Shown here: piece after piece, positions 33,033 to 45,539 of the stretch
Numbering within the stretch: the stretch's first letter is position 1
How the letters are laid out: each line of letters opens with the position of its first letter
Source of the DNA: Podarcis raffonei
Lineage: Eukaryota > Chordata > Lepidosauria > Squamata > Lacertidae
NCBI RefSeq assembly: GCF_027172205.1
Contig: NC_070614.1
Location: 45,704,501-45,768,500 of the forward strand
Length of the DNA: 64,000 nucleotides
Direction of reading: 5' to 3'
Translations under genes and position numbers: made by a program
The notes under the pieces: generated by a model
The model's input: only the letters and a program-made list of their open reading frames with translations
Database searches by the model: none
Told to the model about the DNA's origin: nothing

Positions 33033-34300
33033 TTGTACCCCGCCCATCTGGCTGGGTTTCCCCAGCCACTCTGGGCGGCTTCTAACAAAGATTAAAAATA
33101 CATTAAAATGTCACACATTAAAAACTTCCCTGAACAGGGCTGCCTTCAGATGTCTTCTAAATGTCAGGTAGTTGTTTTTCTCTTTGACATCAGATGGGAG
33201 GGCATTCCACAGGATGGGTGCCACTACCGGGAAGGCCCTCTGCCTGGTTCCCAATAATAATAATTTATTATGATGATGAACATTGTATGCAATGATGAAC
33301 ACTGCATACAACCCATAATACATAAGGAGGCAAAAGATGCATAGCAGCTTGCAACCTAACGTCTCATTCTATTCTGGAGATCAAAATAGCATACACTTCC
33401 TAATTTTGAAAACTACGCTATGAAGTGACTGTTAGTTGAAATACTCCTCAGACAGTACGTATCCTATCACTGTTCACTACATAATTTTATCCCCAGCAGG
33501 GGAGTAGCAAATGATGACTGCAATATTGAATGAAAGAGTGGCTCCCCAGGATGGGTGTTATTTGTGACTCCTCTTATGGCTACGGATGAACCAGTCTGTG
33601 ATGGTACACACCCAATATGGGTAAAAGCAAGGCTACAAGGCCCATCAGCTGAAGATCTCAGTGCAGACAACAATGGGAGTAAATCTAGAAAGTTTTTTTT
33701 AAAAGCAGTCTGCATGATTTTATCCATCATCGGTATAACATTTCTACTTGAGATACTTTAGCATTTGAATCCTATTCTTTTACCCTCTGATCACTCCCCA
33801 AATTCCCTTTCCCAGCTTTAAGGAAGATACGACTTCGTCAACAATAAGCTTTACCATGTTATCAAGAACTAACGTATTCTTCTGAAATAGCTGGTCAGGT
33901 TCAAAGGAAGGACCCACCTGAAAGAAATGGCAACTCTAGCTTTGCAAGGAAAATACCAGGAAATTGACTTTCTCCTAAAGACCTGCCCTCTCATTCTCAT
34001 CCCCTGTATTTATACCCTGTGTATTTCTTACTTCTCCTTTCCCCTCTGCTCTTTAGTCAAATTGCACTCCTCAAGTGATGGGAAGTTATGCCTGTGAGAC
34101 CTGGGTTGTTTTGAGTTAATGGTGCTAATGGCAAACTCAAGAGGCCCTCATTAAAACATGGCTGATTTGGAAGTATACAAAATAATCAATTCCATGATGC
34201 AACCATCCTGTATCCAATTATTCCCTTTGCAATGATGTTCTTCTGAGCACTTATTGGGAGAAGGAATATTGTTCCATCCATATGCATACCCTCTGAGTGT
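32384..34300 (-). promoter_or_regulatory. Conserved 5' flank shared by three duplicated ORs (copy 3), with repeats
   Basis: It aligns in blocks with 19160-20400 and 25818-26280 (see those entries). An insertion separates the blocks: an (AAT)n tract at 32982-33029 plus an L2-like LINE end. The block near 34150-34260 (TCCATGATGCAACC, then CTTATTGGGAGAAGG) matches 20328-20400. Confidence 0.5.
33030..33250 (-). mobile_element. L2-like LINE 3' end, minus strand
   Basis: It encodes RQRAFPVVAPILWNALPSDV, then [15 protein letters not shown], followed by the GCCGCCCAGAGTGGCTGGGG tail and the (AAT)n tract. Same family as 16792-17721. Confidence 0.8.
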
Positions 34301-34818
34301 ACCGATTTTCCAGGGACAGTCCCAGAATTTAAAAAACCCACCCTGGCTTCTGATTTGATCCCAGAATATCTCTATGTCCTTTGCCAGGGCTGCTGCTCTG
34401 AAGCTTTGGGAGGAAAATGAGTTGGTGCTTGTCCTGAACAAGAGCTGCTGTAGCTACTGTGAGAGAGCATTGCATTGCCTCTCCATGGACGCTGCTGCCA
34501 TCCTCTTCCCTTGGGCAGATTGCAGCAGCTGCTGGAGAGTGGGCAAGAAGGACGAGAGGCGGCTGCAGCCAAGGCCCAGTACCATGTGACACACTGGGTC
34601 TGAAAGGCAAACAGAGGTCAGGGCTGCACTGGGTGGGAACAAAGGAGGAGTGGAGCATAGCACATTGAGAAGAAATGTGGGACACCCATGGGAATGCAGG
34701 AGAAGAAAAAGGTAAGGAGCAAACACTACACATATCTGGGGTATGGACCCCGAAAGTGATACCAGCCAGCAAGTACATGCAGCCTCAGACCCAAAAGAAC
34801 CACAAATTCCACTGTCAT
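34301..34818. other. OR/V2R boundary, 3' flank of V2R-1
   Basis: No gene was recognised. This is the last non-coding stretch before the first V2R stop codon. The part after 34730 matches the 3' flanks of the other two V2Rs (CCAGCCAGCAAGT). Confidence 0.45.
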
Positions 34819-35720
34819 TTATACCTTTCTTTGTGTTAGCTGCTCTCTGTTGTTCAGGTCAGGCCTCACCACAATAATGTAGCATTTAGGGCAAAAAATG
34901 CAAGCCAGTAACCCAGCACCAGAAGCAAAGATGGAGAAGATCTCCACAGCCACCATGTATTTTCCTCTGGTGCTCAGGTAGGTTGGAATGAAGGAGAGCC
35001 AAACACTGCAGAAGACCAGCATGCTGAAGGTGATGAACTTGGCTTCGTTGAAAGTGTCAGGCAACTTCCTGGCTAGGAAGGCCACCGTGAAGCTGATAGT
35101 GGCCAGGAAGCCCATGTAGCCCAAAACACAATAGAACATGAAGACTGACCCTTCATTACATAGAAATATGATTTCTTCAGGCATTGAGTGCATGTCCACA
35201 TCTGGGAATGGAGGAGAGGTTGCCAGCCAGAGGACACAGATTCCTACTTGAACAATGGAACAGGAAAAGACAATGGAATAAGCCAGTTCTTTGCCTACCC
35301 ATTTCCTCATATTGGATCCTGGTTTGGTAGCCATGAAAGCCAAAACCACCAATATGGTTTTGGCTAAGATGCTGGAGAGGGCCACAGAGAAGACAATGCC
35401 AAAAGCAGTTTGTCGGAGAAGGCAAGTCACCATATTAGGTTTTCCAATGAACAACAAAGAAGAGAGGAAACACAAGAGGAGAGAGATAAGGAGACCATAG
35501 GTGAGGCTTCGGTTGTTGGCTTTGACTATGGCTGTATTGCAATGCTTAATGAAGATGCTGAGCACCAGAACTGTGATGAGAGAGAATAAAAGTGCAGAGG
35601 AAGTTGAAACAATGGCCAAGGTTTCATCAAAGGCTAGGAAGTTTGGAATCTTAGGAATGCATAGATCCTGGCCGCTGTTTGGATACTGATCTGCTGGGCA
35701 ACTGACACATGTTTCCATGT
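34819..35720 (-). CDS. V2R-1 exon 6 (linker end and 7TM)
   Basis: Acceptor TTTTCAG before ACATGG; the first codon is completed by the last G of exon 5 to give Asp. It encodes [17 protein letters not shown], seven helices with [11 protein letters not shown] in intracellular loop 2 and [20 protein letters not shown] in TM6, then a short tail to TAA. Confidence 0.93.
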
Positions 35721-38700
35721 CTGAAAAGAAGGAAACAATGCATGACAGTTTGAAGCATCCAAAACTATTTTTAAGAATTTCCTCATCAATAATCCATCTA
35801 GCACAATGGTTTCCACCTAAAAATGTTTAAGAACTTCAAGCCCAAATGCTTTTAACCTTTAGGCATCAAAAATAAATCTCATGAATCAAACCCGGAATTT
35901 TCTACATGGAGGACATCTGCTCTTACAGTCTAAGAACCACATAAACTATTTAGCAAATTTAGTAATAAATTACAGCTGACATCTTTGGAGTCCAGAAAGG
36001 CAAGTTTAATGAGACATTCAGCCTCTTGTCAAAAACCTAACTCTTAGTGGAGAAATCACCAATTCTATTCCACTCTAATTTTGTAGAAGTTGAAGGTAAA
36101 ATATATATTTTTTAAAATTCTTTGAAATATTTTAAAGATAAAAATATGTTGATGTTTTTTATAAACAATGAGATCAACACATCAATTTAATTTAAACCTT
36201 CCCTCCTTCAGCAGTTTAATAATCATGGAATTGCATTGTTTGGTATTGTCTTAAGATGACATTGTCCACCTTTCTCATTTGAGATCATTCCTTCTGGACA
36301 TGGATCACAATCATAGCAGCAAAACTTCTTCCCCTCCTTCTTTTTCTTCCCATATCCAGAATGGCAGATGTCATTACATACAGAAGGGGGTGGCACCTAT
36401 CCAAAGTGGTAGGAAAAGTTAATTTTTTTGGGGGGGGGTATTTATCTAGTATCCAATATCAGGTGATTTAACAGTAAATACAAGGACTAATAGTGTGAAA
36501 TATATGATCCATAGGTGCACAGGTGTCACATACAGTGGGGTAAAGAGCTGCTCCTCTAAGCATTGTACAAACTCAATAAAACTGCAATATTTATACCTAG
36601 ATCATCCACCCTTACAGCTGTGCCAGAATTCAGTCTAATTTCACCTCAGAACCTAACTGCATTTTCTTCAAGGATTTCACATATGTTCTTTGTTGTGACT
36701 CAAGGAGATGGGAATTAAAGGTACCCCATTACAGTGGTTCTGTTCCTACCTGCAGGGTCACGCTGAGAAACTAGTACAGTGGTACCTCGGGTTACATATG
36801 CTTCAGGTTACATACGCGTCAGGTTACAGACTCTGCTAACCCAGAAATAGTGCTTGAGGTTAAGAACTTTGCTTCAGGATGAGAACAGAAATCGTGCTCC
36901 AGTGGTGCAGCCGCAGCAGGAGGCTCCATTACCTAAAGTGGTGCTTCAGGTTAAGAACAGTTTCAGGTTAAGTACGGACCTCTGGAATGAATTAAGTACT
37001 TAACCCGAGGTACCACTGTACTAGGAAACTGCTCCATGGCTTTTGGGCTTTGGTGTCCCTTTAAAACCCATTCCGTGTTTTGTTGCCATTTCTCACCTGT
37101 ATGAAACTCTTCAGAATCATATCCTAGGATCTGGAACACAGTGTCATCTGTATGATGATGATGTGCTGCTCTATCTCTCTATTCCATTGGAATGAGAGGA
37201 GGTGGTGAAGGTACTGGACAGGTGTCTGGAGAGAGTGATGGATTGGATGGGATCTGAATCCTGATAGGAGGGAAATGCTTTGGGTACGTGGTTCCTATTC
37301 CTGACCTGTTCTGGGAGAGGTTGCACACTCTCTGAAGCCAGAAGTTCTTAAGTCTGGGAGTACTCCTTGATTCTAACTCATCACTAGAGTCTTAAGTTGC
37401 TTCTGTGGCTAGAAGGGCTTGCACCCACCTTAGACCTATTCACCAGCTACAACTGCTCCTAGATACATGCACCCTAAAATTAGCATCATACAAACTCAAG
37501 AAGATTATAATGTTCATTCTCATTCCAAACAATGATATAGCTGGCTTAGTCTTCAATCTAATGCCACTAACTGAAGATTTGCCTCACGGATTCCACAAAC
37601 AAGAATGTTGGCCAATGCTGGACTCTCTGTAAGCTGTTCTTCCTTCTTAGTGTGAGATGTCTTTTGTGCCTCTAGATTTTTTGGTATTTTGGCTCATTCT
37701 TTAGTTTACTGCTAGATCTTACAGTATTTCTTATAGGACAGTGTTTTCTGCTAGATGGCTTATAGGCATAAAATAAAAATAAAGGGAATTTCAGTCTACA
37801 TGCAGTATCTTATCATGTACACAGTCAAACAGGCAGGGCCTCAGAAGCTGAAGGTGCAAACATAGAGGAAAAAATACAGTATCTCTCCATCAAAGTAGTA
37901 TTCATGCAGATTGAAATCTTACTTTAAACCAGATTTTCAATAGTGAATATCAAAGTTAATAATGTGCTATTACGTCCCATATTGGGGATAACCACAGATT
38001 ATGGCATTTCAGGGACTGTGCATTTATTTTCCATACCTTAGTGAAGCGTCTGTACCATTTGATTCTGTCTTCATTAATGGTGAGCTCTTTGCCCAGAGGG
38101 GCCTGAGGATCCAACCTTCCCACTTTCACCCTGACATATGAATTATTTGGGAAAGTGACCAAGTTGGTAATATCCAAGCCAGCTGCTAACTCTCCATACT
38201 CATTTAATGTAATGTCATCCCCAGCACTGTTGTTGAATGAGATTCTCTGCAGGAATGAGTGGAGCTAAGAGGAAGAGAATAAAAATGTCTATAAAGCATT
38301 CTGATTAAGATTGTTGGATAGCATCCCTAGATGGAATCGAATCCTTTTCCTTTAGCAGTTAAACACTTCAGTTCACAATGAAGAGCAATATTTCAGTTGC
38401 ACGTACAGGAGTGGGAAATCATGAATCAGTCTCAATTCAACAGTCAAGAGGCTTCCATAAAGATATGTGAAGGACAGTTAAGCCTATAGATCTGTTTGCT
38501 TGGGATCAACCTTTGTCAAAACCCATGAAAGGGAGGGAATTTGAGAAGTCAAGTAAGAGAAGAGATGGGAGCTCATTCTCTCAAAACATTGGAAGGCAAC
38601 ATGAGAACGTCTGACTGGACCTTTACTTAGTTTATAGAGTAAACTTGAGCGTTGGTGTTAGGGACTGGCTGGATGTAGAGGAAGGGTAGGAGGCTCCAGC

Positions 38701-41700
38701 TGGGCAACCCTCAAGGCTCAGAGCCAGGGGATTGGTGGTGGGATAACAACGAGTGGTCAGTGGGAGAAGAGGGAGCAGACTGGGAGGAAGAAGTTTCAGA
38801 AACAGAAGAGGCAACAGGGTTAAGTGAGCAGGAAGAGGCTGTGGCAGACTGAAATCCAGACTTAGAGGCAGAAGAGGAGGAGGGAGAAAAGCAGGCTCTG
38901 GAGACAGTGATCACACAGTTGGTAGCCTCTTCTGGGGACCTACCAATGAGGCTTCAGGGCCCAGAAACCCCTGGTGGTTGGCAGACAGGGAATGATGAGG
39001 AGTTGGGGACAAGGCCTTCCAGGACGTGCCCAGGGCCCCCAATCTTACACCAGTGGGTAACTGGACAGGTCAGAGAGAATTGGGGAGGGATATGGGGAGA
39101 AAACGGAGGGGTTTGTAGTGTGAAGGAGGTGGTTGGCACAGCTATAGTTATCTGTAGTTGTTGGTAGTCTGTTGCTTCTGAAAGTCTGTGTCATCTAAAG
39201 TCTGTTTAGTATTATTATAGGAAATACTCTAATTCCCATCTTTCATACAATAAATTTATTTAAGGTTTATTTTTAATTTCTTAAGTTTTATTCTTTTATT
39301 TCTTTACTGATGATTAAATGCCTACTCACAAAATGGACCAATGCAGTGAATGCTTTGTAACAGGGAACAATACCTGCCAAGGATCTACATATTGAGGAGA
39401 GAGTTTTCCTTTAGCATCCCTTATTTTGCGGATGATTCCAGTCAAGTGCTTGCTATTTAAAGCATGTGCCAAAGCATAAACAGCATTATAAATACTGTAG
39501 CTGTGGCCAGTCATGCTCATTTCAAAAAGTGGTGCCGGGAGACTCTCCAGTATTTCCTCTCCAGTACACATTTTATCAAAGAATGTTGAGAAAGTGGAAT
39601 TTGAAAGAGAACAGCCGAATGCATCTTCCCAGAAATCTTGGATAAAACCATCTGCCTCTGTCAAATGAGGATGTATACTTTGAAGAAAGTATTTAAAGTT
39701 GTGAATCTCCTTGAAGTGAATTGCAAAGGAGATGGCACCATGGAGCATTTGTATATTAACATCAATACTTTCTTGAAGGCTATGTAATATGAAATCAATT
39801 TGGGCAGTTGTAATCCATACTTTTCCTTCACGGGACTTCTTAAGAAGAAATAGCAGCTGAGTTAACTTCATTACCTTTAAAGTAACTGACAACCATATAA
39901 TAAATCTACTTTCTCCGTATACAAGAACGACATTGGCGCTGCTGGTTGTGAAAGTTGGTAACAAAATCCTTGAGTCATCCAGCATTTCCAGTAAGTTAGC
40001 ATTATAATGTATATTGGGTTTAACTCTTTCTGTAAATGCTGAACAGATTCCATTCTTTAAAAACATTTGCTCAATTGTCTGTAAGAACTGTTCCCCAGCT
40101 TCGTTAGCTGGAGTCAAGAGCCCAACCCATTTCCATCTGAAATGCAGAAGTAACTGGATAATTCCCTGATACTGAAGGTCTTCATTGGGGACCATGCGGT
40201 AAAAGGAAGGGAACTTGGTTCCATCATTTATGGCTGGTTCAAATAAACCATATGAAATCTGGAAAAAGCAAAAGCCAAACGTTTCCAAGTGGAAACGAGA
40301 ACTCATGATATTCCAATTTATTTAAACACGCCCCACACATATATAGAATATATATTCAATATATATCCAAAGTTTACCAGGTTTAGGGACAGCACCAAAC
40401 CCAACTTACATAGAAAACAGAGATAATTTTGCTCAATGATTCCTGTAGATATTTATTCTTGTTATTATGGCATCATCACATCTTCATTCTTGTACATATT
40501 GCTTGTCTCCAATTAGAGAGGAACACTTATCAAGGCTAAGTGGATCATTGAACAAAAGTCCAAGGTGGAGGTGGAGCAATAGAAATTGTTGATCATGCTC
40601 TTTTGCTTTGTAACCTTTATAGCGTTTGTAGAGAGAGGTTGATTCTGCATCTGCTAAGAACGCTCTCAGGAAGATATCTTGGGAAATCCTGAAGATCTCT
40701 ATTAGACTGCATATGTTATTATTCGCTGAGCACAATAAACCACATCATATAAAATATCAGTAAGATACAGAAACACCATGCTAAACATTCCAGGAAAGAT
40801 TAAAAGAACAAAAATGAAATCCAACAATACTGAAACCACTATATAACGCTCTGAAATGACGGGTGAGAGGTGACAGAACAATAGCAAGGAAACAGCCTTT
40901 TCAATTAGCCTCTGAAAGTGAACAATGTTGATTAACATCATACTTTGGGAAAGGAATATCTTGATTCTCAAGGGGAGGAACATTTTTAGTTAATGTCTTC
41001 TGAGTAATTTTTGCTTATGAACCAATGTCAATGTCATATATTGAGTAGCTCACAGGAAGCCAGTGCAGGGCCTGCAGGATTGATGTATATTAACCAATCT
41101 AAGTGCCTCATATATATACCTGGCAGCTATACAGAAATCTCCTATTTTATCTATTAAACACAAATTGACCTTCTTACAAACATTGTTGGATATGGTTATT
41201 ATGGCTCTTTTACTTTGTCCATTTTCCCACTCCATATTTATAAATCACTAGATTCCTACTGCAAGGAAAGCATGAAATCTCTGTTTTCCAAAACCCATAT
41301 TCTACCTGTGGAATCTTGAAAAGACCTAAGATGTTTGCCATGCACCAGGAGGTATCAGAGCTAAGTCCCCCAATGACTCCTATGACATTTTTCTGGATGC
41401 CACACCTGTAGTTGGGAACAAAGTGACGTGATTTAAAGATCAGGTCCAGAGTGTTTCGGTAGGTCATCTTTGAATCATAATAGCTATCATAGATGTGGAA
41501 GCCGAGAGAGACATTGGGCAACATCCTGGGATTCTCGTTGATCTCATCGACAGCAAACACCAAGGCCAGGATTTGCTGGTAGAACTTTGTCAACACCCTG
41601 CAAATGAAGTGAGAGTGGGAAAATTAAACATAATCTAGATATGAGAGTTTCATCTTCTACCTAAAATGAGAGGACAAAGCCAGAATAGTTTATTCATTTA

Positions 41701-42321
41701 TTTAGGCAATAGAATAATACTGTGTCATTAAGAAAGCTGTTGCACTTTTCTTCATATCTTCAGCAACCTATGTTTGTTTTCACCACATTGAAAATTTGGG
41801 TATCATCAACAAAGTTGAGTACACTTTTGGCTATATGTTTCGCCTGTGTTTTTATGCCATCTCTTTTCTCTTTCTCCTGCTCTCTTTTCTGTCTCTCTTT
41901 ACAGAATTGGATTTTTTAAAAAGCTTAATGTTCATATCCTATGTGCACAGAGATTTCTAATAAAATCTCTCCACATTCAAAAAATAAAGTGGAAGAGATT
42001 CCCCCCCCCCATCAATAAAAGTTATTTTCAGTCAGAAACAGCTTATAAGCAATAGATAAAATAATATTAATTACCGGTTACTTACAGTGGGGTATCAGTG
42101 AAGACCTGGGAAGGGTGTTTCTTGAAGGATAATTTGGGGACTATGTAAAAGATATGAGATGCCATTGCACCAATGACCAGGTCACCTGGCTCATACCACT
42201 CGTGTGGAACATGAACAGGATTATTTGTTGTGCATTTAACACTTTGTACGTGGGACACTATATTGGGGAGCAGCAGAAGCAGCAGGAGCAACATCCTGAT
42301 GGCAAATACACTTGTGTGCAT
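34819..42321 (-). CDS. V2R-1: type 2 vomeronasal receptor, six exons, 889 aa
   Basis: Class C GPCR of vomeronasal sensory neurons; family members bind peptide or protein cues. Coding exons on the minus strand: 42321-42086, 41597-41306, 40258-39374, 38264-38037, 36396-36270, 35720-34819. Lengths 236, 292, 885, 228, 127 and 902 sum to 2670 with consistent phases (2, 0, 0, 0, 1), and GT/AG is seen at every junction. Residues 1-25 are a signal peptide ([15 protein letters not shown]). About 30-547 is the Venus-flytrap domain ([52 protein letters not shown]). 548-610 is the nine-cysteine linker. After that comes the 7TM domain ending [13 protein letters not shown]. It looks functional. A Tigger-like MITE sits in intron 4. 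Confidence 0.93.
36270..36396 (-). CDS. V2R-1 exon 5 (cysteine-rich linker)
   Basis: 127 bp. It encodes [16 protein letters not shown], then [19 protein letters not shown]: six of the nine linker cysteines. Donor is AAAG followed by GTGGAC. Confidence 0.9.
36777..37018 (+). mobile_element. Tigger-like MITE in V2R-1 intron 4
   Basis: 242 bp with CAGTGGTACCTCGG inverted ends and TA on each side (36775-36776, 37019-37020). V2R-2 keeps the empty site near 46627 (AAACTAGTACTAGG), so it arrived after the duplication. Confidence 0.88.
37100..37640 (+). repeat. Old LINE fragment in V2R-1 intron 4 (shared by all units)
   Basis: Decayed CR1/L2-group RT traces: [20 protein letters not shown] near 37402, and SKSGSTP-like phrases before it. 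Matching fragments lie at 46905-47450 and 56870-57420, so it predates the V2R duplications. Confidence 0.5.
38037..38264 (-). CDS. V2R-1 exon 4
   Basis: 228 bp, phase 0 at both ends: [18 protein letters not shown] to [10 protein letters not shown], the last part of the ligand domain. Acceptor CTCTTAG, donor GTATGG. Confidence 0.9.
38640..39180. repeat. Unidentified G/A-rich tract in V2R-1 intron 3 (shared by all units)
   Basis: Starts near TTAGGGACTGGCTGGATG and is rich in GAGGAGGAGGGAGAAAAG-like sequence. Related tracts occupy the same intron at 48470-49150 and 58195-58640. It looks like an old retroelement or LTR piece, but I cannot name it. Confidence 0.45.
39374..40258 (-). CDS. V2R-1 exon 3 (ligand domain)
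   Basis: 885 bp, open, phase 0 at both ends: [20 protein letters not shown] to [10 protein letters not shown]. This is the longest exon 3 of the three copies and the most variable exon. Acceptor TTTTTCCAG, donor GTATTG. Confidence 0.93.
41306..41597 (-). CDS. V2R-1 exon 2
   Basis: 292 bp. It encodes [20 protein letters not shown] to [12 protein letters not shown]. Acceptor TTTGCAG, donor CACAG followed by GTAGAA. It differs from V2R-2 and V2R-3 at about three residues. Confidence 0.92.
42086..42321 (-). CDS. V2R-1 exon 1 (signal peptide, start of ligand domain)
   Basis: [20 protein letters not shown] starts the protein. The second Met (MLLLL) would also give a signal peptide. The exon ends in split codon CT before donor GTAAGT. 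Confidence 0.88.
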
Positions 42322-44637
42322 GGACTCCCCTGCTTCTCTCTACAGTATTATTCCTCTCCTCCACCTGATCTGAACAAGACAAATTGGGTGGCAGCTGACT
42401 CAGTCAATTTGGCACTTTAAGGGACACGTATCCACCTTCTTGTCAACTTGAACACTGTCACAACAGAATGCCTTGGATGGCAAACAAGATGCAGTGATTT
42501 GATATGAAAGAGGGAAACTGATAACTGATAAGTAACAGGGTCCAGCCTTGTCTATGGAGCACAGAGGAGGTTATAATCATTTCAGGCTTGGTTGTTGATT
42601 CTTTTTTTCCACTGTGACATCTGGAGGACCAGCCAGGTGGATTGATTATTGTAATTTTAATAATGATAGGGGAGAGAAGCACTTGTGCAGTATTTTTGGA
42701 TTCTATGGCTCATCAGCAGTAGGGGAACTGCTAAGTTATTACTATTATTATTTTTAAATATATATTTTTATTGATTTAAAAATATTGTTCCAATAGCGAC
42801 CTCATTATAACAATACCAATTTATTTAATTAATGCAATTATAAATGCGAATTATTCAAATGTCAAATTAAACTGCCCCCCTTGCATGCTAGATCTGATGG
42901 CTTCATTTTTTTTACATTATTTCTGCGTTCCACTGTGTTAATAATTTTCATTACATTCCATCCAAATAAAATAATCCCTTATATAACAGTTACAGTCTTG
43001 TGTTTCTATTTGTGTTGGAATATTAGGTAATGTATATAAAGCTTTAAGTGAGGAACTCTAACTGTATCCCTTATTCTTTCCTGCATGTGACAGCTTTTCC
43101 CCATGATGTTTCCCCATCCATATATGGTGCTATATCCTTCATTCCTACAGCTGTTGATGGATCCCATCATGCCCTGGGAGAAGCAGTTATCCCACTGTTT
43201 CCAAAAGTCACTGCAACGTTTTGTCCTGTGATTTGGCTTCTAGTAAAAAAGCAGTGTTCACCATTTTTTTCAGCCTAGGAAGAATGATCTGAATCCAGAC
43301 TGCAGATAGTTAATCCAAAAACCTCTATTGCCGCAGTTGGTAGACAGGAAGCCGGATCTGCCAATGTAATTATATTTGTCACATCACAAGATCATAGGTA
43401 AGGAATGAACCTAAAAGGTCATCTAGTTCACTTCTTGCTATGGCAGAATATCTAGAGTTGAGCTGGCTCCATCCTTTCCCTGCTCCCTAATCTGGGAGAT
43501 CCTTCATTCTCCCACTTATGTAACACTGATCAGACATGGTTTGCCATCACCCTAATTGAATTGTGGCAGCAATTCTGGAGAGCATTCAAGCCTTATCAAG
43601 ATGTGGGGGCCCTGGATAATAGCATCAATAGACCTTAGAAACAACACATCTGTATTCTCTGAAGCCATCTGGCATGCTTGAGATATTTTCTGCCACAACT
43701 CTTTCAATCTGGTTAGAAGTGTAGTTCAGAAGACTCAAAGTCTTGTCCTATTATAGATAGTAATATCCAATGTGTGGAGAGAGATAAAGATTGTAGAGCC
43801 CTCAACTATTTCACAATGTGTGTTCCTTCTGGTACCCTGTGTTGCCTTCAACATGAATTTGCAGATTACTTGAAATAATTGTTGAGACTTTTTATTAATA
43901 ATCAAGCACTCATACATGTACAATATCCATCAACTGAACGTAGCCCTTTCTAAATTGAAAGTCTGACAGTTTTGCTATTAAGAATCTATTTGATTCAAAG
44001 GTACAGTAATACATGACAGGGGTGTATAGAGTGTTAGGGGAGGGGTAGTAACTATAGTGGGAAACAAGTCGTGCTCCTCCTGGTGTAGTTTGTCTACCTC
44101 TGATCCCCCACCATCTGCACTCAGCTCTCCCCTGTGGCTCCGAAAACTGTCAGCATGCAACAGCAGCCACACCCCAGGAAACAGATTCACTGGCAGCCTA
44201 CACCAGGTGAGTGTAGCCAATGGATCTCAAACCTTCAGTGAGTTAGGGAATTTCTCAGCATGCAAAGACAGGATATAGCAGATTGAGTGGATGCGAGCAA
44301 AAGAGGTCCAATGCTCAACAAGGTGGCTACTGAAAGGGCTGCAGAAGGAAATGAGGGGCAGATGGGTCTCGTAAACATAGGAAGGGAGCCCATCTAGGAG
44401 AAGAAAACTTTGAACTTAAACCAAAACTGCTTTACAGCTGTACTCATTCGTGAAAAAGGCTTTGGGAGTAGACCCTGAAGAAAAATTACCTGTACCCATT
44501 GCCTTTGGGAAACTTTGGCAGACAAAAAAGTTAAGAAGCAAACTCTACAAAGATCCAGAGTAGGGACCTGGAAATTTATACCTTCTAGCAAGTCCGTGTA
44601 GCCTCAGATCCAACAGAACCACTAATTTTTCTGTCAT
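42322..44637 (-). other. Intergenic between V2R-1 and V2R-2
   Basis: About 2.3 kb. It contains the V2R-1 promoter region, conserved in blocks with 52180-53300 and 62229-63228 (for example TGTTCCAATAGCGACCTC near 42785, 52660 and 62697), and the V2R-2 3' flank. No other gene was seen. Confidence 0.5.
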
Positions 44638-45539
44638 TTATACCTTTCTTTGTGTTAGCTGTTCTCTGTTGTTCAGGTCAGGCCTCACTACAATAATGTA
44701 GCATTTAGGGGGGAAAATGCAACCCAGCAGCCCAGCACCAGAAGCAAAGATGGAGAAGATCTCCACAGCCACCATGTATTTTCCTCTGGCGCTCAGGTAG
44801 GTTGGAATGAAGGAGAGCCAAACACTGCAGAAGACCAGCATGCTGAAGGTGATGAATTTGGCTTCATTGAAAGTGTCAGGCAACTTCCTGGCTAGGAAGG
44901 CCACTGTGAAGCTGATAATGGCCAGGAAGCCCATGTAGCCCAAAACACAATAGAACATGGAGACCGACCCTTCATTACAAAAAAATATGATTTCTTCAGT
45001 CATTGAGTGCATGTCCACATCTGGGAATGGGGGAGAGGTTGCCAGCCAGAGGACGCAGATTCCTACTTGAACAATGGAACAGGAAAAGACAATGGAATAA
45101 GCCAGTTCTTTGCCTACCCATTTCCTCATATTGGATCCTGGTTTGGTAGCCATGAATGCCAAAACCACCAATATGGTTTTGGCTAAGATGCTGGAGAGGG
45201 CCACAGAGAAGACAATGCCAAAAGCAGTTTGTCGGAGAAGACAGGTCACCATATTAGGTTTTCCGATGAACAACAAAGAAGAGAGGAAACACAAGAGGAG
45301 GGAGATAAGGAGACCATAAGTGAGGCTTCGGTTGTTGGCTTTGACTATGGCTGTATTGTGATGCTTAATGAAGATGCTGAGCACCAGAATTGTGATGAGA
45401 GAGAATAGAAGCACAGAGGAAGTTGAAACAATGGCCAAGGTTTCATCAAAGGCTAGGAAATTTGGAGTCTTGGGAATGCATAGATCCTGGCCGCTGTTTG
45501 GATACTGATCTGCTGGGCAACTGACACATGTTTCCATGT
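44638..45539 (-). CDS. V2R-2 exon 6 (linker end and 7TM)
   Basis: 902 bp from [12 protein letters not shown] to TQRKV-stop. Unit-specific residues include [13 protein letters not shown] and [11 protein letters not shown]. Upstream in-frame sequence ([10 protein letters not shown]) is intron read-through, not coding. Confidence 0.93.

Noticed and set aside
38632-39180. Short proline/serine-rich or acidic frames as a small gene in intron 3
   Set aside because: No frame is kept open in all three V2R units, so coding is unlikely.
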